Shown: positions 14,366-26,321 of the stretch, piece by piece
Position numbering within the stretch: the stretch's first letter is position 1
Layout: each line of letters begins with the position of its first letter
Assembly: GCA_019914995.1 (NCBI GenBank)
Contig: CM034143.1
Coordinates: 622,501-686,500 of the forward strand
DNA: 64,000 nt
Reading direction: 5' to 3'
Origin: Acanthochlamys bracteata
Lineage: Eukaryota; Streptophyta; Magnoliopsida; Pandanales; Velloziaceae
Made by a program: the position numbers and the translations under genes
Notes under the pieces: model-generated
Databases searched by the model: none
Told to the model about the DNA's origin: nothing
What the model saw: the letters and a program-made list of their open reading frames with translations, nothing else

Positions 14366-17300
14366 TATTAGTTACCATATAGCATACATATAGTGCAGAT
14401 AATATATTGTACATCTGAAATCTCTCTTCGATATAAATGTTAGTGGAATTTACAGATTTATCCATACTTTCTTAAGATATTACTTTAGTAATTTGATTCT
14501 ATTTAAAATCCATGTGCCTTGTTTTGTCTACATTAATGCTTTGTGATAAAACTTGTCTTTGGAATTTGGACGCGATCCATTGCTTAACAAATTGGCAAAA
14601 ACTTGTAAGATGAAACTACAAGGTAGATTAGCCAAAAATGTCTATGTAAAGTATTAACTGTTGATATCACATTACAAAAAAAATGCTGCAGTTTTAATAC
14701 ACGACAAAAGAAGTTTTCTTTTTTCTTCTTTTTTTTTTCTTTTGCATATATTGAAATATTTTTGGTTCATTCTTGCCAAAAAATGTGATGGTACTCACTT
14801 AATTGTGTAGTTTAACAATACTGTATTACTTGACCTTATATATTTTTATGGATATTGCAGTCTGATTCTTTTTATAATGCTGGATGGACGGAAGATATAC
14901 GAGAAGTGCTTCGCTACCTTCACCAAAAGTATCCAAAGTCGACTCTTTTTGCTGTTGGGACAAGCATTGGTGCAAACATTTTGGTTTGTCTTTGTACCTC
15001 TGTGTCTACCTATGTGAGATATATTATGCATTTGCGTGTACCTATTGGTTGTACCTTGTTATATGTTAAAGAACATTTACTTACATTTTTTTCATATAAA
15101 TGAATTACACACAATGTCTATGAAAAGTGGTAACTTATCTCAGAAAAGCTATTGAATAGTATGAATTGCTATTGTAAAAGATTGCTCATTCTATGCCTTA
15201 GGGAATGCTAATCTCATGGTTGAAAATTATGATGCATCATAATTTTTGTTCCCGATAGGAAAGTAATTCATTCTTGGTGAAGCCTTTTTAATGATATGTT
15301 TGTAATGGACATCATTGCATGCTTCTTTCGTATCAGGTAGATGGTGTAAAAGAGGTGACTTAAATGATGAAATGATTTAGTAGTATCTAGTTGCTGGTAT
15401 TCTCTCCTGTCACAACTTTCTGAGCCTGATGTAATGCACACCCTGGTTCTTATGCTCCATTTGTTTTGATTTTTTAGTGAAGCATCTTCAGTCTTACTCC
15501 TGTTTCAACCTTTTATTCATCCATGTGGTCTTATACATAGTCTCCTTATGTTTTCTTCCTTCTTGTTTCTATTATAAATATATCCATATAATGCATTTGA
15601 TATTCTTTTGTGCAAGATACTTGTTCTATGGCAATACTATTTTTTTTATGTTGTTGCGTACTTGGAGCTTATTAACATTGGTTGTTGGTACAAATGTTTT
15701 TTTCTGCTGAATCACTCTTGGCTTGGATTATAGGTAAAGTACCTTGGAGAAGATGGAGAGGATACTCCTGTTGCTGGGGCTGCGGCTGTATGTTCTCCTT
15801 GGGATCTGTTGGTGGGTTATCTTTCTAATAATCTATATAAAGATGTTAACAGTTTAAAAGTTTCTACGTTTTGGCTTTATTGTTGACTGTGTTGTTTTTA
15901 CCACATTATCTTCTATGTATGGAGACCATTGTTGGTCACTCCTAGTGCTTAAATGCTCCAATAAGAGCATGAATAAGTTGCCAAGGTGCAGTATTATGAA
16001 GAAATTATGAACTGAAAATCTTATGATACTGGCTAATTTGAAGAAGCTTTGCTATAACAATATTCTAAATTTTTGATTCTTGTACTATATTTATTGGTTT
16101 CTCTTCAAATTCATAGTTAGACCTCTAAGTTAGAGTATCTCTGAAGTACGGTGGACAAGTAGGGACAAATGGGATTTTCTCTGTCGCTACTTAGTCTTGA
16201 GAGCACCTCATAGAAGGTCTCTTAACTTGTAGTAGACTCTTACAGTCCAAAATGTTATTAATCTTCTTATTCCATGAGACCATTTATCCTGTGATTCATG
16301 TTCAATAAACACTTGTAAAAGCTTCACAGCTAACAGTCACCCTGTTGATTATGCATGTCAGTACAAGATCTCCTTGTACTTGTCAAGACTGGAATTGGAC
16401 TTTCTAATTATATGTTGATCAATGCCTCTCTCATTACAACGTTTATTTGAGCTTTCATACTTTTTTCCTGTAGCACTGAGACTGTCAATGGTTAAGCTTG
16501 CTTATTTCAAGAAACATTTCTGCTCCTTGTGTTCCAGATAAAATGCTGCTGCCTGGGATATTAATGGCTATTTTCATAATTATTTTAGGTCTGCGACAGG
16601 TTTATCAATCGGAAGCTTGTCCAACGTTTCTACGACAGAGTTCTTACAATTGGCCTTCAAGGTTATGCTCAACTGTATGTTCCAGTTAAACTACTCATAA
16701 TTTGTTAGGCTATTGCTAAATCTAGATTATATCTTCCTCTTAATTTGGTTGTCATCATTTCAACACATCTTGATTAGCTAGGTTGAACTGAATATCCCGT
16801 CTCTGCTGCAGGCATCAGACAATCTTAGATCGACTAGCAAACTGGGATGGTATCCGTAAGGTGCGGATTTCAATTTATAGTTACTTAGTAATCATATAGC
16901 TTTATTATCTAAACTAGATGAAGATAAATCTTCTGAAACTTGGCTTATTATGTTTTTGTTCTAATGTGTACGCAATTTAATGTCAACATGGTGACACTTG
17001 CACAGAACCTGGACTAAGATTGGTCCTTCAGCAAGTTTAAAGTCTAGGTTAATGCTTGGTTATATAGAGGCACTACGTTATTATGTTTTTGTTCTAATGT
17101 GTACGCAATTTAATGTCAACATGGTGACACTTGCACAGAATCTGGACTAAGATTGGTCCTTCAGCAAGTTTAAATTTTAGGATAATGCTTGGTTATATAG
17201 AGGCACTACGTTAGGTGAAAAGCTTAGAGAAAGTAAAGAGTCACGGTTATGCAAGTTTTTTTTTTAATACAATGACATGAAATTCCTTCATGGGGAAAAA

Positions 17301-18983
17301 TGAGAAATTAGTCCAATTCTAATGAGGTAGCTGACCTTGTATGTGATGGGAATAATACACTTGTCATAACTTTGATATAAAGTGTATGTACAGTCAGAGA
17401 ATTATTTAAGATATTCTTGATTAACTGTTGCATGTCTGCATTTGAGGGTATTGCTTGTATTGGATGGACTGTGATTTATAAGTTGAGTCAGAGGTTGTGA
17501 TGAGTAGAATGAGGGGCTTTCTTGTCAATTCAATAAATGCTGTTTATTTTGATGGCAGAAGTTAACTAGATGTGGCTAAGTAATAAGATTGAAGCAAACA
17601 AAGATATCACGGATATTACTTTTAGAGAAACTTGTATCTTCAGAGTTACCCTTTTCTTCTCTAAACTTGCTTAGAGCATAGCATCTTGTAGGTTATCTTC
17701 CTACTAATAAGGTTTTCCTTTCTTTCTATTCTTAAATAATGCGGTTAAAGGTGTAGACATCACTTTGAACTTTGTCTCTGGTTATGGGCCAAAACTGTTC
17801 TCTCATTGCAACATTTTCCTCCTGTCACTAGGCCCGAACAGTTCGAGACTTTGACAATCATGCTACTCGCTTGCTAGCTAAATACGAGGTATATGTTTTG
17901 ACTGAACCTTCTATCTTACAGAAACAAGATGTAATGTAATTATGTTATTCAGACTGTAGATACATACTATCGTCGTTGTAGCTGTGTGACTTATGTGGAA
18001 GGGGTATCAGTTCCACTACTATGTATTAGTGCCTTGGATGATCCTGTCTGCACAAGGGAGGCGATCCCCTGGGATGAATGCAGGTGAAGCTCATACTTGC
18101 AAAGTACTTATGCCGTCAGCTAAAAGGCCTTGTGTTTACCATCTTTCATGTATAGGGCAAACAAAAATATTGTTTTGGCTACTACAGCACATGGAGGACA
18201 TCTTGCATTTTTCCAAGGGATAGGTGCATGCAGCTTGTGGTATGTAACCGAAATTTCTGCAAAGTGTATCCTCTTTCCACATCCATTACATGTAAGCTAA
18301 GAAATTAAAGTTACCAAAGAAAGTTGTAACGTACAATTTCTGTTTCAGGTGGGTGGGGGCCGTCAGTGAATATCTTGGAGCGCTATACTCTAGTGAATTC
18401 ATGCATCAACAGACAAAGGTTCTCAGTTGATTTCTAAGCTTGATGATTTTGCAATCTGGTCACCATTAACCAAGGACATAAGGACGATTTTGACAACTTT
18501 CTTTTTTATATTGTTATTACTCTCTTGCAGGATGGGAAGTCTCACTTGCGTTCGTCCTTGGAATCTACCATTGACAAGAGCCCATATGTCGATCTCATGG
18601 AAGATGGAATTATCGCTGCAGTTGAAACAGATCACAACAACCTGCAGAATTCAACAACCGATCAGTTTAGTCACAACGAGAAACCCAATAAACAAGTTAC
18701 TGAAGTAAGCCTAAAAGGAGAGGAAGCAAGCAGCAGTTATCTCAATGAACCTGCAGAATTGCTCAATGAGCAAGCAGAGAACAGCAGCAGTGCCAAACTA
18801 ATTTCTGATTTAGCTGCTCCTTTGACAAGGTCTATGAATCAACTTTCACGGCAGAGCAAGAAATCAATGTGGCTTCTTGTGTACATGGCATTTGTTACAA
18901 CTTGCCCGGTTCTCGCATCTGCTCTTCTAATTGCATTCAGGAAGAAGTGGCGGGATGTTTTACCGGCATGGTTGAGAAGTTAA
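12428..18983 (+). CDS. Alpha/beta hydrolase, ABHD1/3 or EMB8-like, with terminal membrane anchors
   Basis: Fourteen exons (12428-12681, 13043-13132, 13458-13519, 13795-13895, 14213-14302, 14861-14983, 15734-15811, 16589-16674, 16812-16860, 17832-17888, 17953-18083, 18156-18239, 18349-18418, 18531-18983) give 575 residues. A hydrophobic N-terminal segment (about residues 15-50) precedes RYLATPWLASPHFQTAFLNF and the oxyanion-side motif VVVIPGLTSDSVSS. The nucleophile elbow is GTSIG (Ser about 234), the acid is in SALDDP (about 359-360), and the base is in AHGGHLAF (His about 386/389), so the triad looks complete. A second hydrophobic stretch (VYMAFVTTCPVLASALLIAF) lies near the C terminus. The family is described as esterase/lipase-like; the substrate here is unknown. 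The start is the ATG that opens the first long exon. From memory it corresponds to At1g34340. Confidence 0.93.
14308..14361 (+). repeat. (TC)n microsatellite
   Basis: About 27 uninterrupted TC units begin just inside the fifth intron of the alpha/beta hydrolase, a few bases after the GTAAGC donor. Confidence 0.95.
16945..17213 (+). repeat. Intronic tandem duplication, 133-bp period, two copies
   Basis: The segment starting TTATTATGTTTTTGTTCTAA at 16945 recurs from 17078, and both copies end in GAGGCACTACGTTA. Only a few substitutions separate them, so the duplication is recent. It lies in the ninth intron of the alpha/beta hydrolase and does not touch an exon. Confidence 0.92.
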
Positions 18984-19044
18984 ATTGAATCGGTGTACCT
19001 AGCTACATAGTACAGCTACAAAATTTATCTATAGCGTGATGGCC

Positions 19045-19050
19045 AATAAA
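19045..19050 (+). terminator. Polyadenylation signal of the alpha/beta hydrolase gene
   Basis: AATAAA lies 62 nt after the stop codon. Confidence 0.5.
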
Positions 19051-19089
19051 TACAATCTTTGTAAACGAACCGAGACTCCATACTATACG

Positions 19090-19640
19090 TCTTCTATTAT
19101 CAAACTTATTTATTTTAAAATCTAAGTAATATTTCTTTTTTATATTTTACTCGCTCTGTTTGGTGAACAAGCAATAGTTGATATCTGTACAGATATCCCG
19201 GTTGGGGATGTAGCAGAGAACAGAAAGCACCTGTTTGGAGACACAAGTTTGGTTTTGTACCTGATCGTCAAAAGGCAAACGTAAAGTTTCATTTTTTGTG
19301 AACATATCTAGTGGCGTTTGAAAATACTTATAAAATAAAAGATTTTTTTTTAAAAATTAGTTTTATTTTTTTATTTAAAAAATTAAAATATAAAACTTTT
19401 TTTACATTTTTTAAAATTTTATATAAATTTTATAAATATTTATAAAATATGTATTAAAAAATATGAAATAGAAATTTGAAAAGGTGTGTTCTTTCTTTCC
19501 ACCGTTACAATTTGATTTATTTCATAAAAACTTATTTCTAGCTTTTTTCAAAAAATATAAATTAAATTGATTTTTAATAATATTATTTATAATAATTATT
19601 TTCATCAAAAAGTTAAAAAACACATCGTTAGAGACTCTTT
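19090..19640. other. AT-rich intergenic spacer
   Basis: No gene is visible. From about 19315 to 19495 the sequence is almost pure A/T with imperfect inverted symmetry, resembling the AT-rich MITE-like units seen near 22,850, 48,550 and 49,750. Ends and target duplications could not be fixed. Confidence 0.5.
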
Positions 19641-19904
19641 ATTTTTCTAGGCCCTTACTTGTGGCCGAGGAAATGGCCCATATAGTGGAGTGCAAATCTT
19701 TCGGAGACCCGTTGAAGGCCTTCGCTGTCAACAGTATTTCTCTACCAGAATTTCAGCGGAGTTGTTATCTAATACTCTACAACAGTTTGAATTTTGAATT
19801 TGACTATGATTTCCATCTTTTACCGGTTCAGTTAAAATCTATTATCACTCTCTTTTTCCTGGAGCCAATTCGATTCATTCAATCAACTGCTTTGAAGAAG
19901 ATCC

Positions 19905-21898
19905 ATGGCCGCCAGAGAAGAACCATGGTAAATAATTCTCTCAATTAATTACTAAGATTTTTTTCTTCTTCTTGTTATTTGTTCACAGTTTTCTTCATTT
20001 TCTTATCCATGAATATTTCTGAATTTGTAATTTTCTTTTACGTGTTTCAGGGAATCCATTTCTGCTCCCTCTCCGAATTTCCAAGTTCGGCTCCATGGAG
20101 TCACCTTCCATCTCAACAAGGTAATTTTCTTATGAGAACATTTTCATATCTGCAGTGGTCCTAAACATTTTTGGATCATGAATCTCAGTTTTCATTAATG
20201 AAATATAATTAGTATAGTGCTGTGTTTTATAAGTTGGACAAAAAATGAACATAAAATTTCTTGAAGATTTATGTTAATATCTGCAATTTCGTATAAGATA
20301 TTTGAAATAATTGTTTATTTCATGATCTTTAATCACAGGAGTGCATGGCATCAAGGTCAGCAAAGCTAGCAAAGCTCTTGAAGAACACGCACCACCTAGA
20401 CCTCTCCTCATCAGACTCCTCGATCGCCGTTGATCGAAAATCTTTCGAGCTCGCCGCACGTTTCTGCTACAGCGGTAATACCGAACTCTCCTCTGACACC
20501 GTCATTCCTCTCGCCTGCGCCGCTTCTGCTCTCGAGATGATTGAATCCCATTCACAGAACAATCTCCTAAGCCTTTGCACCAACTACCTGAGCTTAAGCG
20601 TCCTACCGTACTGGAACCAAACCATCACTGCCCTTCGCGCTGCAGTCCCAGTCCTCGCCGCCACTTTTAAACTTGGCCTGATTGAACCCTGCATTAAGTC
20701 TATCGTAAAACACGCGATTGCAGATCACCGGTTTGTTTCTCCCCGTGAAGAAGAACGCTCCGCCGCTGTTGCAGCCTCTGCTCGTATTCGCCGTAAACTC
20801 TTCACTGCAGCTAAAAGCAACGGTGAGGATTTGACGGATTTGCATGTGAATCTTTTCAAGCTCGCAGTTGAATCGATGTCGCAGGCTGGGGTACGACCTG
20901 ATCATCTCGCAAACTGCGTGAATCATTTCGCAGAGAGGTGGATTTATCCTGGAATCACCGAAGAATCAACGGTTTGTGATAGGAACAAGTTGAGAGATCT
21001 CGTCGAAGCTGTTGAAAAAATGCTGCCGGACGTTAGGGGATCTCTTCCTGTCGGCAGCTTAGTCAAGCTCTTACGTGCTGCAGTTTTTCTTCAAGCATGC
21101 AGCAAATGCCGTGCCGGTATTGAAGCCCGAATCGCTTTCCAGTTACCTGATGCAACCGCTGGCGACCTCTTAGTTCCGGCAATAGGATACGCAAGTGAAA
21201 CGAAGTACGACGTTGAGTGCGCGGAGCGCATAATGCAAGGGTTTCTTCTACATCACCATTCCGATCCTGATGCAGTTGCCCTCGCCGCTGCTACTACCGC
21301 AGTAGAGACCTTCGTTTGTTCGGTGGCCAGTGATCGTGATCTTAGCAAGACCAAGTTTGTTCAGTTGATAGAACCGTTAGCTGCGATGGCTGACGAGCTT
21401 GGCGGGACGCACGACGGGCTCTACCGTGCTATTGACGTCTACTTCGGTGCTCATGCCGGGTTAGTTGAGTCTGAGAGGGAACTGATTTGTCGAAGGCTTG
21501 ATGCAATGAAGATGTCAGCGGAGGCATGCGAACACGCCGCACAGAACTCACGGATGCCGATGCGGATGGTTGCGCAGGTGTTGTTTGTTGGGCAGCTGAG
21601 GATCAGGGAAGCCATTGCTGAGGCAAACTTCGAAGATGATGATGATGGTGATGAGGAGGAAGACGAGGTTGACGGAGAAGAGAAGAGAGTTGTTGAAAGC
21701 AGTAACGGAGCGGGTGCCGATGTTACCGCCGGTGTCGAAGAAGAGAAAGTAGATATTGAGAATGATGGAAGGAACAAGAAGATCGTTGTTGAGCTTGAGA
21801 AGAAGAAAGAGAAGGAGAAGAGGAAATGGAAATGGTGGAAGGATATATTTGGGTGCAAGAGTGGACTCAATGTCAAGAAAAAGGTCCACTCTTGTTGA
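19905..21898 (+). CDS. BTB/POZ-NPH3 family protein
   Basis: Three exons (19905-19927, 20051-20120, 20339-21898) give 550 residues. The short first two exons encode MAAREEPWESISAPSPNFQV and RLHGVTFHLNK. The third begins ECMASRSAKLAKLL and runs through DRKSFELAARFCYSGNTELS, the BTB core. An NPH3-type helical region follows (SVLPYWNQTITALRAAVPVL onward). The last 100 residues are charged: a run of Asp/Glu, then a Lys-rich stretch ending LNVKKKVHSC. NPH3/RPT2 proteins act as CUL3 adaptors or blue-light signalling scaffolds, usually at the plasma membrane; this one resembles the diverged At5g17580-type branch, so function is inferred only at family level. An in-frame ATG at 20345 would drop half the BTB domain and is not preferred. 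Confidence 0.88.
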
Positions 21899-23990
21899 CT
21901 TTTACCTTTTGGGTATATGTTGACTCAATAGCTAGGTGTTTGTTTTTATTATTTGGGTATATGTTGAAGTTTTGTTGATGAACATTTGCTGGTTTTGTTA
22001 TTTTTCAATTCATTCATAGTTTATTTTCTCTTGTTGAATTCTTTCATTCACTTGAAATTGATCATATAGTGAGCAATTTGTTATTATTTTATGATTATAT
22101 TTTTTTAAATTTCTGTCAGATGAAATTAATCTGTGAGTCTTGATATTCTTTGTCTTCTTCAAAGATTTTCTCTCTATTGATGGATTATACATTATGTTTT
22201 TACTTCATATTTTGTGATGGACTATGTGTTTGATTTTTCCTTCTTGATAGAGGTGGTCTAAACCATATAATTAAAACCCATATAAAGAGGTAAGGGCATT
22301 GTTATTTTTTACCTACTTAAATTAAAATTTAAGAATTTTGTAACTCTATTCCAGCAACCACCAAAAACAAAAAAAAAAAGATAAATAGAAAAAAGTTTTA
22401 TCTTACCGTCTCTTTTAATCAAACGTCGGATGAATATCTATTTAACTTCCGATTGAGTTAAAATTTGATCAGTATATTTTAGACGATAGTTTTTCAATCT
22501 GAACAATGAAGATTATATTTAGAGTTTTTTATGTATTGGTCCGTACATATTTGTGAAGTTACCAATTTTTTATGAGATCTCTCTAGTGCCAAGATTGTTG
22601 AAGTTTGAAATATAGAATTATATGCCTCTAACTTTAGCTAGAAAAATTTATGTATTATTATTATTATAATAGTAGAAATTTATTAGTTACCGTAGTTTTT
22701 ATTTATCATTTGAGAAGACTTTTCATATAAATTTTGTGTGTTAATGTGTTTATAAATGTGGTAATTTTTATGCTTTGAGACCCACAAAAAATAAAAGGTA
22801 ATAAGCTTGAAGAATAAATGCGCTTTATCGAAAATTTAAAAAATGTGTTTAGAAGTGCTTTTGAAAAATTCTTTTATTAAATAAAAATATTTTTGTCATA
22901 TTTTGATAATAAAAATTATTATTTTGATCTCAAAAAAATAATAAAATAAATAATAAAAAATATTGATATATAAATTTTTTAATATTTTTAAAATGAATAA
23001 TAAGTTATTTTTTTGAAACGCGTTGCCAAAGCTATAACAAGACTAGAATATATGGACTTTATGGGCTTATTAGAATATGGAACTATAATGGGCCTGTTAA
23101 GGTCCATATAAGAAGAGGCATTAACAATTCATTTGTGGTTCGAAAACAAAAACTAAAAAAAGAAAAGCTTTCCAGCTCAGTGTTCTCTTTGGAAGATTTT
23201 GTAACTATTTTAGGAGACATTTTAGAGTGTTTAAAATAAAGAGCTTTAAAAATGAGCTTATTTAAAACTTTCAAAAAATAAGTTTGATTTTTTATCTATA
23301 ATAATAATAATATACATTTTATGACAGATAATATATTCCAAATTTGTTTCTTGAAGCCAAGCCCGTTCAACTTCTACACAAAATCTGCCATGGTGCAGAT
23401 TAAAGGGCATTTAAAAGTGCTTATTATTAAAAATATTTTTAAAATAAAAGGTACTTATTCTGCACAACGAACCAAGCTAAGGTTGTTGCTTTAACAGATG
23501 AATAGAAGAAAGTCTGGAGGAATGCAAGCAGATATTTTCTGCATTCTGTTTTACCACTGAAGAGGAATTTGGAAAGATTCATTCAACTTACCTGAGCTTT
23601 CAAATTTTCAATAGTCCCGCATCAGCTGGGTGTTGATAAAAAGAACCTTATTGGGGCAAAAAAAGAGTAAAGAAGTTCCGATCAATATGATAGCAAATCC
23701 AAGTGCTGGATTATTTGAAGAAGTTGAGGCTGTCTGATGATGATCTTAACAAGTTATTGGATGTAAAGTCTTGACAACGAAATCAAACCAAATGTCAGCC
23801 TTCAACAGAAGGAATGGCAAATTTTGGCGAAAACCCTTAAGAACCTTGCTGGTCGCAATCCAAAAGTGTTAGGATACAATGTGGACTGCACCCATATCTA
23901 AAGTTTTGTGTTGCATCATAATTTTTGTGAGGATCATGCAAATCCTCTACATAGAATTAAGCCCCTTTAGAGTTTAGATGTGTAGCTCGG
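21899..23990. other. AT-rich intergenic spacer, no gene recognised
   Basis: This stretch is mostly A/T-rich sequence with inverted symmetry, for example 22,845-23,020. A less A/T-rich patch at about 23,490-23,960 has short open stretches (for example SKEVPINMIANPSAGLFEEV) that suggest an old coding fragment, but no frame stays open and no family was recognised. Confidence 0.5.
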
Positions 23991-23998
23991 ATTTCTTT

Positions 23999-24200
23999 TA
24001 GGGCATATTTTAATGCCAGTGAATTTTATTTTTTTTCTTCAGAATTTAAATTCGAATAATTTTACGTATTTTAATTATTATTCTAAATTTTATATCACGT
24101 GTTTCAGTTATTACAACGAGTTCTACTTTCACTATATTTTACTTATCACCAAATTTTATTTTTAAAAAATTCATTTTCGTGCAATTAAAACACGCTCTTA
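23999..24200. repeat. MITE-like element, about 200 bp, TAGGGC/GCTCTTA ends
   Basis: The left end TAGGGCATATTTTAATG and the reverse complement of the right end (TAAGAGCGTGTTTTAATTG) form an imperfect terminal inverted repeat, followed on both sides by a GAATTTTAT-like stretch. The interior is A/T-rich and non-coding. Target duplications are not clear, so the superfamily is left open. Similar right ends occur at other AT-rich spots in the window. Confidence 0.55.
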
Positions 24201-24557
24201 GTTGGTGCTGGACATGTAAGTTTTGGTAGCATTAACAATGTGAAAAAGTGATCCTGATGACTGAGACGCAGCTTGAACAAGTCCTCTTTTATTGCAAGCT
24301 TGAGAGGTTGTTTTCGCACTCCTTTTCATTCTATTTAAATTTTTATTATTTTAAATAAATATTTATAATTTTTTTAAATATAAATAAATTGTATATCGTA
24401 AAATTTTTATATTTACAAATTTTATTTTTTAGGTAAAAAAAATTAAACTCACATTCGAAAAGTTTCAAAATAATTTTTTTAAATAAAGATTATTACTGTA
24501 AGGATTTCCAAACAATCCCTTAAACATAGTAGTACAAGGCTCTGGTGAATGGAGAAG

Positions 24558-24745
24558 TAGGAGTGGCAATATGAATTGATGGGTCGATTTCGAATCAACC
24601 CATTTAATAACCGGGTCAAATTTATTCAACTCTAATCTAACCCACAAAATTATACGGGTCAAAATTGTCGATCCTAACCCAACCTACTAATAATCGGGTC
24701 TTCGGATCGACCCATTTAATAATTAAAATTATTAATTATTAATTT
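24558..24745 (+). repeat. hAT-like MITE, left part only
   Basis: It starts TAGGAGTGGCAAT and continues with repeated GGGTCGA, CGGGTCAAA and CAACCCA words, ending in AATAATTAAAATTATTAA. The same order of motifs occurs in the complete element at 60,934-61,486. No matching right terminus (CCACCCCTA) was found downstream, so this copy looks truncated or too diverged to delimit. Confidence 0.6.
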
Positions 24746-24749
24746 TATA

Positions 24750-25500
24750 TTTTTAAGCTTCAACGAAATTATAAGATCAGTTCGAATGAAGGTGCACAAT
24801 ATTTTTACTGACGAGATATAATTATGTCCGACAAAATATGCATTCCTTAATATTTTTATCGGTCCTTAAAATATTCAAAAAAATTATTATTTTTATTTTT
24901 TGAAAATATATGATAACAGCTGAAATTTAGAATTATAAATATATATTAATAATTTCGAACAAAATTTTGATAAATATATCTATCTAACAAAATTTTTATA
25001 AAAATTTTTATACAAAATCTAAAATCGTCATTAAAAATACCTACAGAGTAATACTTTCGATAATATTATAATTTTCATCTTACACTATTTTATTAAAATA
25101 TAAAAATAAAAAATTAATTATAAATACAATATAATTTAATAGTTTGTAAATAATTATTATCGATTATTTTTATTGTCAATATTTTATTATACGGTAAGAA
25201 AAAATTAAGAATTATTTTTTCAAAAAGTTTACTATAAAGAGCAATTGAGACATGTCACGCAAAGTTTCACAAGCAAATTTAACCATGTTTTTCATATTGC
25301 AGGCTTTGTGTGATCATTTCTCAACCAACATTTGCTAGCTTTGAACAAGGAACTTGTAAGAATGGATGCTATGAGAAATCTCCGATACAAAAAGGGGGAA
25401 TCTTAAGCATGAACCTGCAGAGAATACATGAATCATATTTTTAGCAGTAGTTTTGCCGTAGCTGAGATTTGAGAAATAAAGGCATACAAAATTCATGCTC
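24750..25500. other. AT-rich spacer upstream of the GASA gene
   Basis: Very A/T-rich sequence with no open frame of note. The last part, from about 25,260, becomes mixed in composition and is likely promoter sequence of the GASA gene. Confidence 0.5.
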
Positions 25501-25539
25501 AAAGAAACAAGGGGGAAAAAGAATGAAGGCAAAATCCCT

Positions 25540-25547
25540 ATATATAA
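25540..25547 (+). promoter_or_regulatory. TATA box of the GASA gene
   Basis: CTATATATAAC lies about 85 bp before the ATG, a position consistent with a TATA box and a short leader. Confidence 0.55.
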
Positions 25548-25629
25548 CAAGGTGCCTTTCTTTCGAACGTCTTCAATTTGCTATCTTTGTTGTGATCTAC
25601 TCTTGATAATATCTTGCAGCTAGTTAACC

Positions 25630-26244
25630 ATGGCGAAGAACAGGATTTTGCTCATTGTTTTTCTCCTCTTCTTACTTGTTGAGGTGAGCTCAAAACATTT
25701 CTCCCTTGATCAGTTTACCATTCTCAAACATTATCAAGGAATAGATTACCAGAAAATGTAATTTGATTTTAAATTACAATTTGCAGATGGAGATGCTCAT
25801 TGAAACAACGACTGCTGCTGGTGTGAAGGAAACAGAAATAGCAGCTCGTCGAGTGAAGGGAATAGGCAAGTTCCTCATTACATTAAAACTCTTCTACGTT
25901 GCCATAACGTTTAATGGTTTTCCATGCCTCTTAGAAGTGATTTTCAAGGAGTGGGTAATTATAAAAAATTATTCGAAAGTAATTTTTAATAAAAAAATCA
26001 TTTTGTATCATTTACGGTAAAGTAAATAAATTCATAACAAAATTTTTTTTATGATAATTCAGATTGTAGATCAAAATGCGACTACAGGTGCAGCAAAGCA
26101 TCGAGGCACAAGATGTGCGTCAAAGCATGCAACACTTGTTGCGAGAGGTGTGACTGCGTGCCGCCCGGTACTTCTGCGAACAAGGAAGTCTGCCCTTGTT
26201 ATGCTAACATGAAAACTCACGGCGGCCGTCCCAAGTGCCCTTAA
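25630..26244 (+). CDS. GASA/snakin (gibberellin-stimulated) cysteine-rich peptide
   Basis: Exons 25630-25683, 25787-25865 and 26063-26244 give 104 residues. MAKNRILLIVFLLFLLVE is a signal peptide, so the product is probably secreted. A variable middle (about residues 20-44) leads to the GASA domain, from GIDCRSKCDYRCSKASRHK to HGGRPKCP, with all 12 conserved cysteines. Exon 2 ends ATA-G followed by GCAAGT, so intron 2 begins with GC instead of GT. The next possible GT (two bases on) would put a stop directly after the junction, so the GC donor is required. GASA peptides act in gibberellin-linked growth and antimicrobial defence; the specific role here is unknown. Confidence 0.93.
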
Positions 26245-26315
26245 AAACTATGACCAAAGCCACAGCTCAGTCACTGATATACATACATATATGCCATTTA
26301 CATACATGTATAAAT

Positions 26316-26321
26316 AATAAA
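26316..26321 (+). terminator. Polyadenylation signal of the GASA gene
   Basis: AATAAA lies 72 nt after the stop codon, next to a run of TATA/CATA repeats. Confidence 0.5.

Noticed and set aside
19661-19948. A 95-residue open frame MAEEMAHIVECKS upstream of the BTB gene
   Set aside because: It lies in the probable leader and runs through the donor of the first BTB exon; no family resemblance.
21451-21876. Serine/phenylalanine-rich open frame on the minus strand
   Set aside because: It is the shadow of the acidic and lysine-rich tail of the BTB/NPH3 protein.
20345-21898. BTB/NPH3 gene starting at the internal ATG 20345
   Set aside because: Two short upstream exons splice in frame and supply the missing beginning of the BTB domain.
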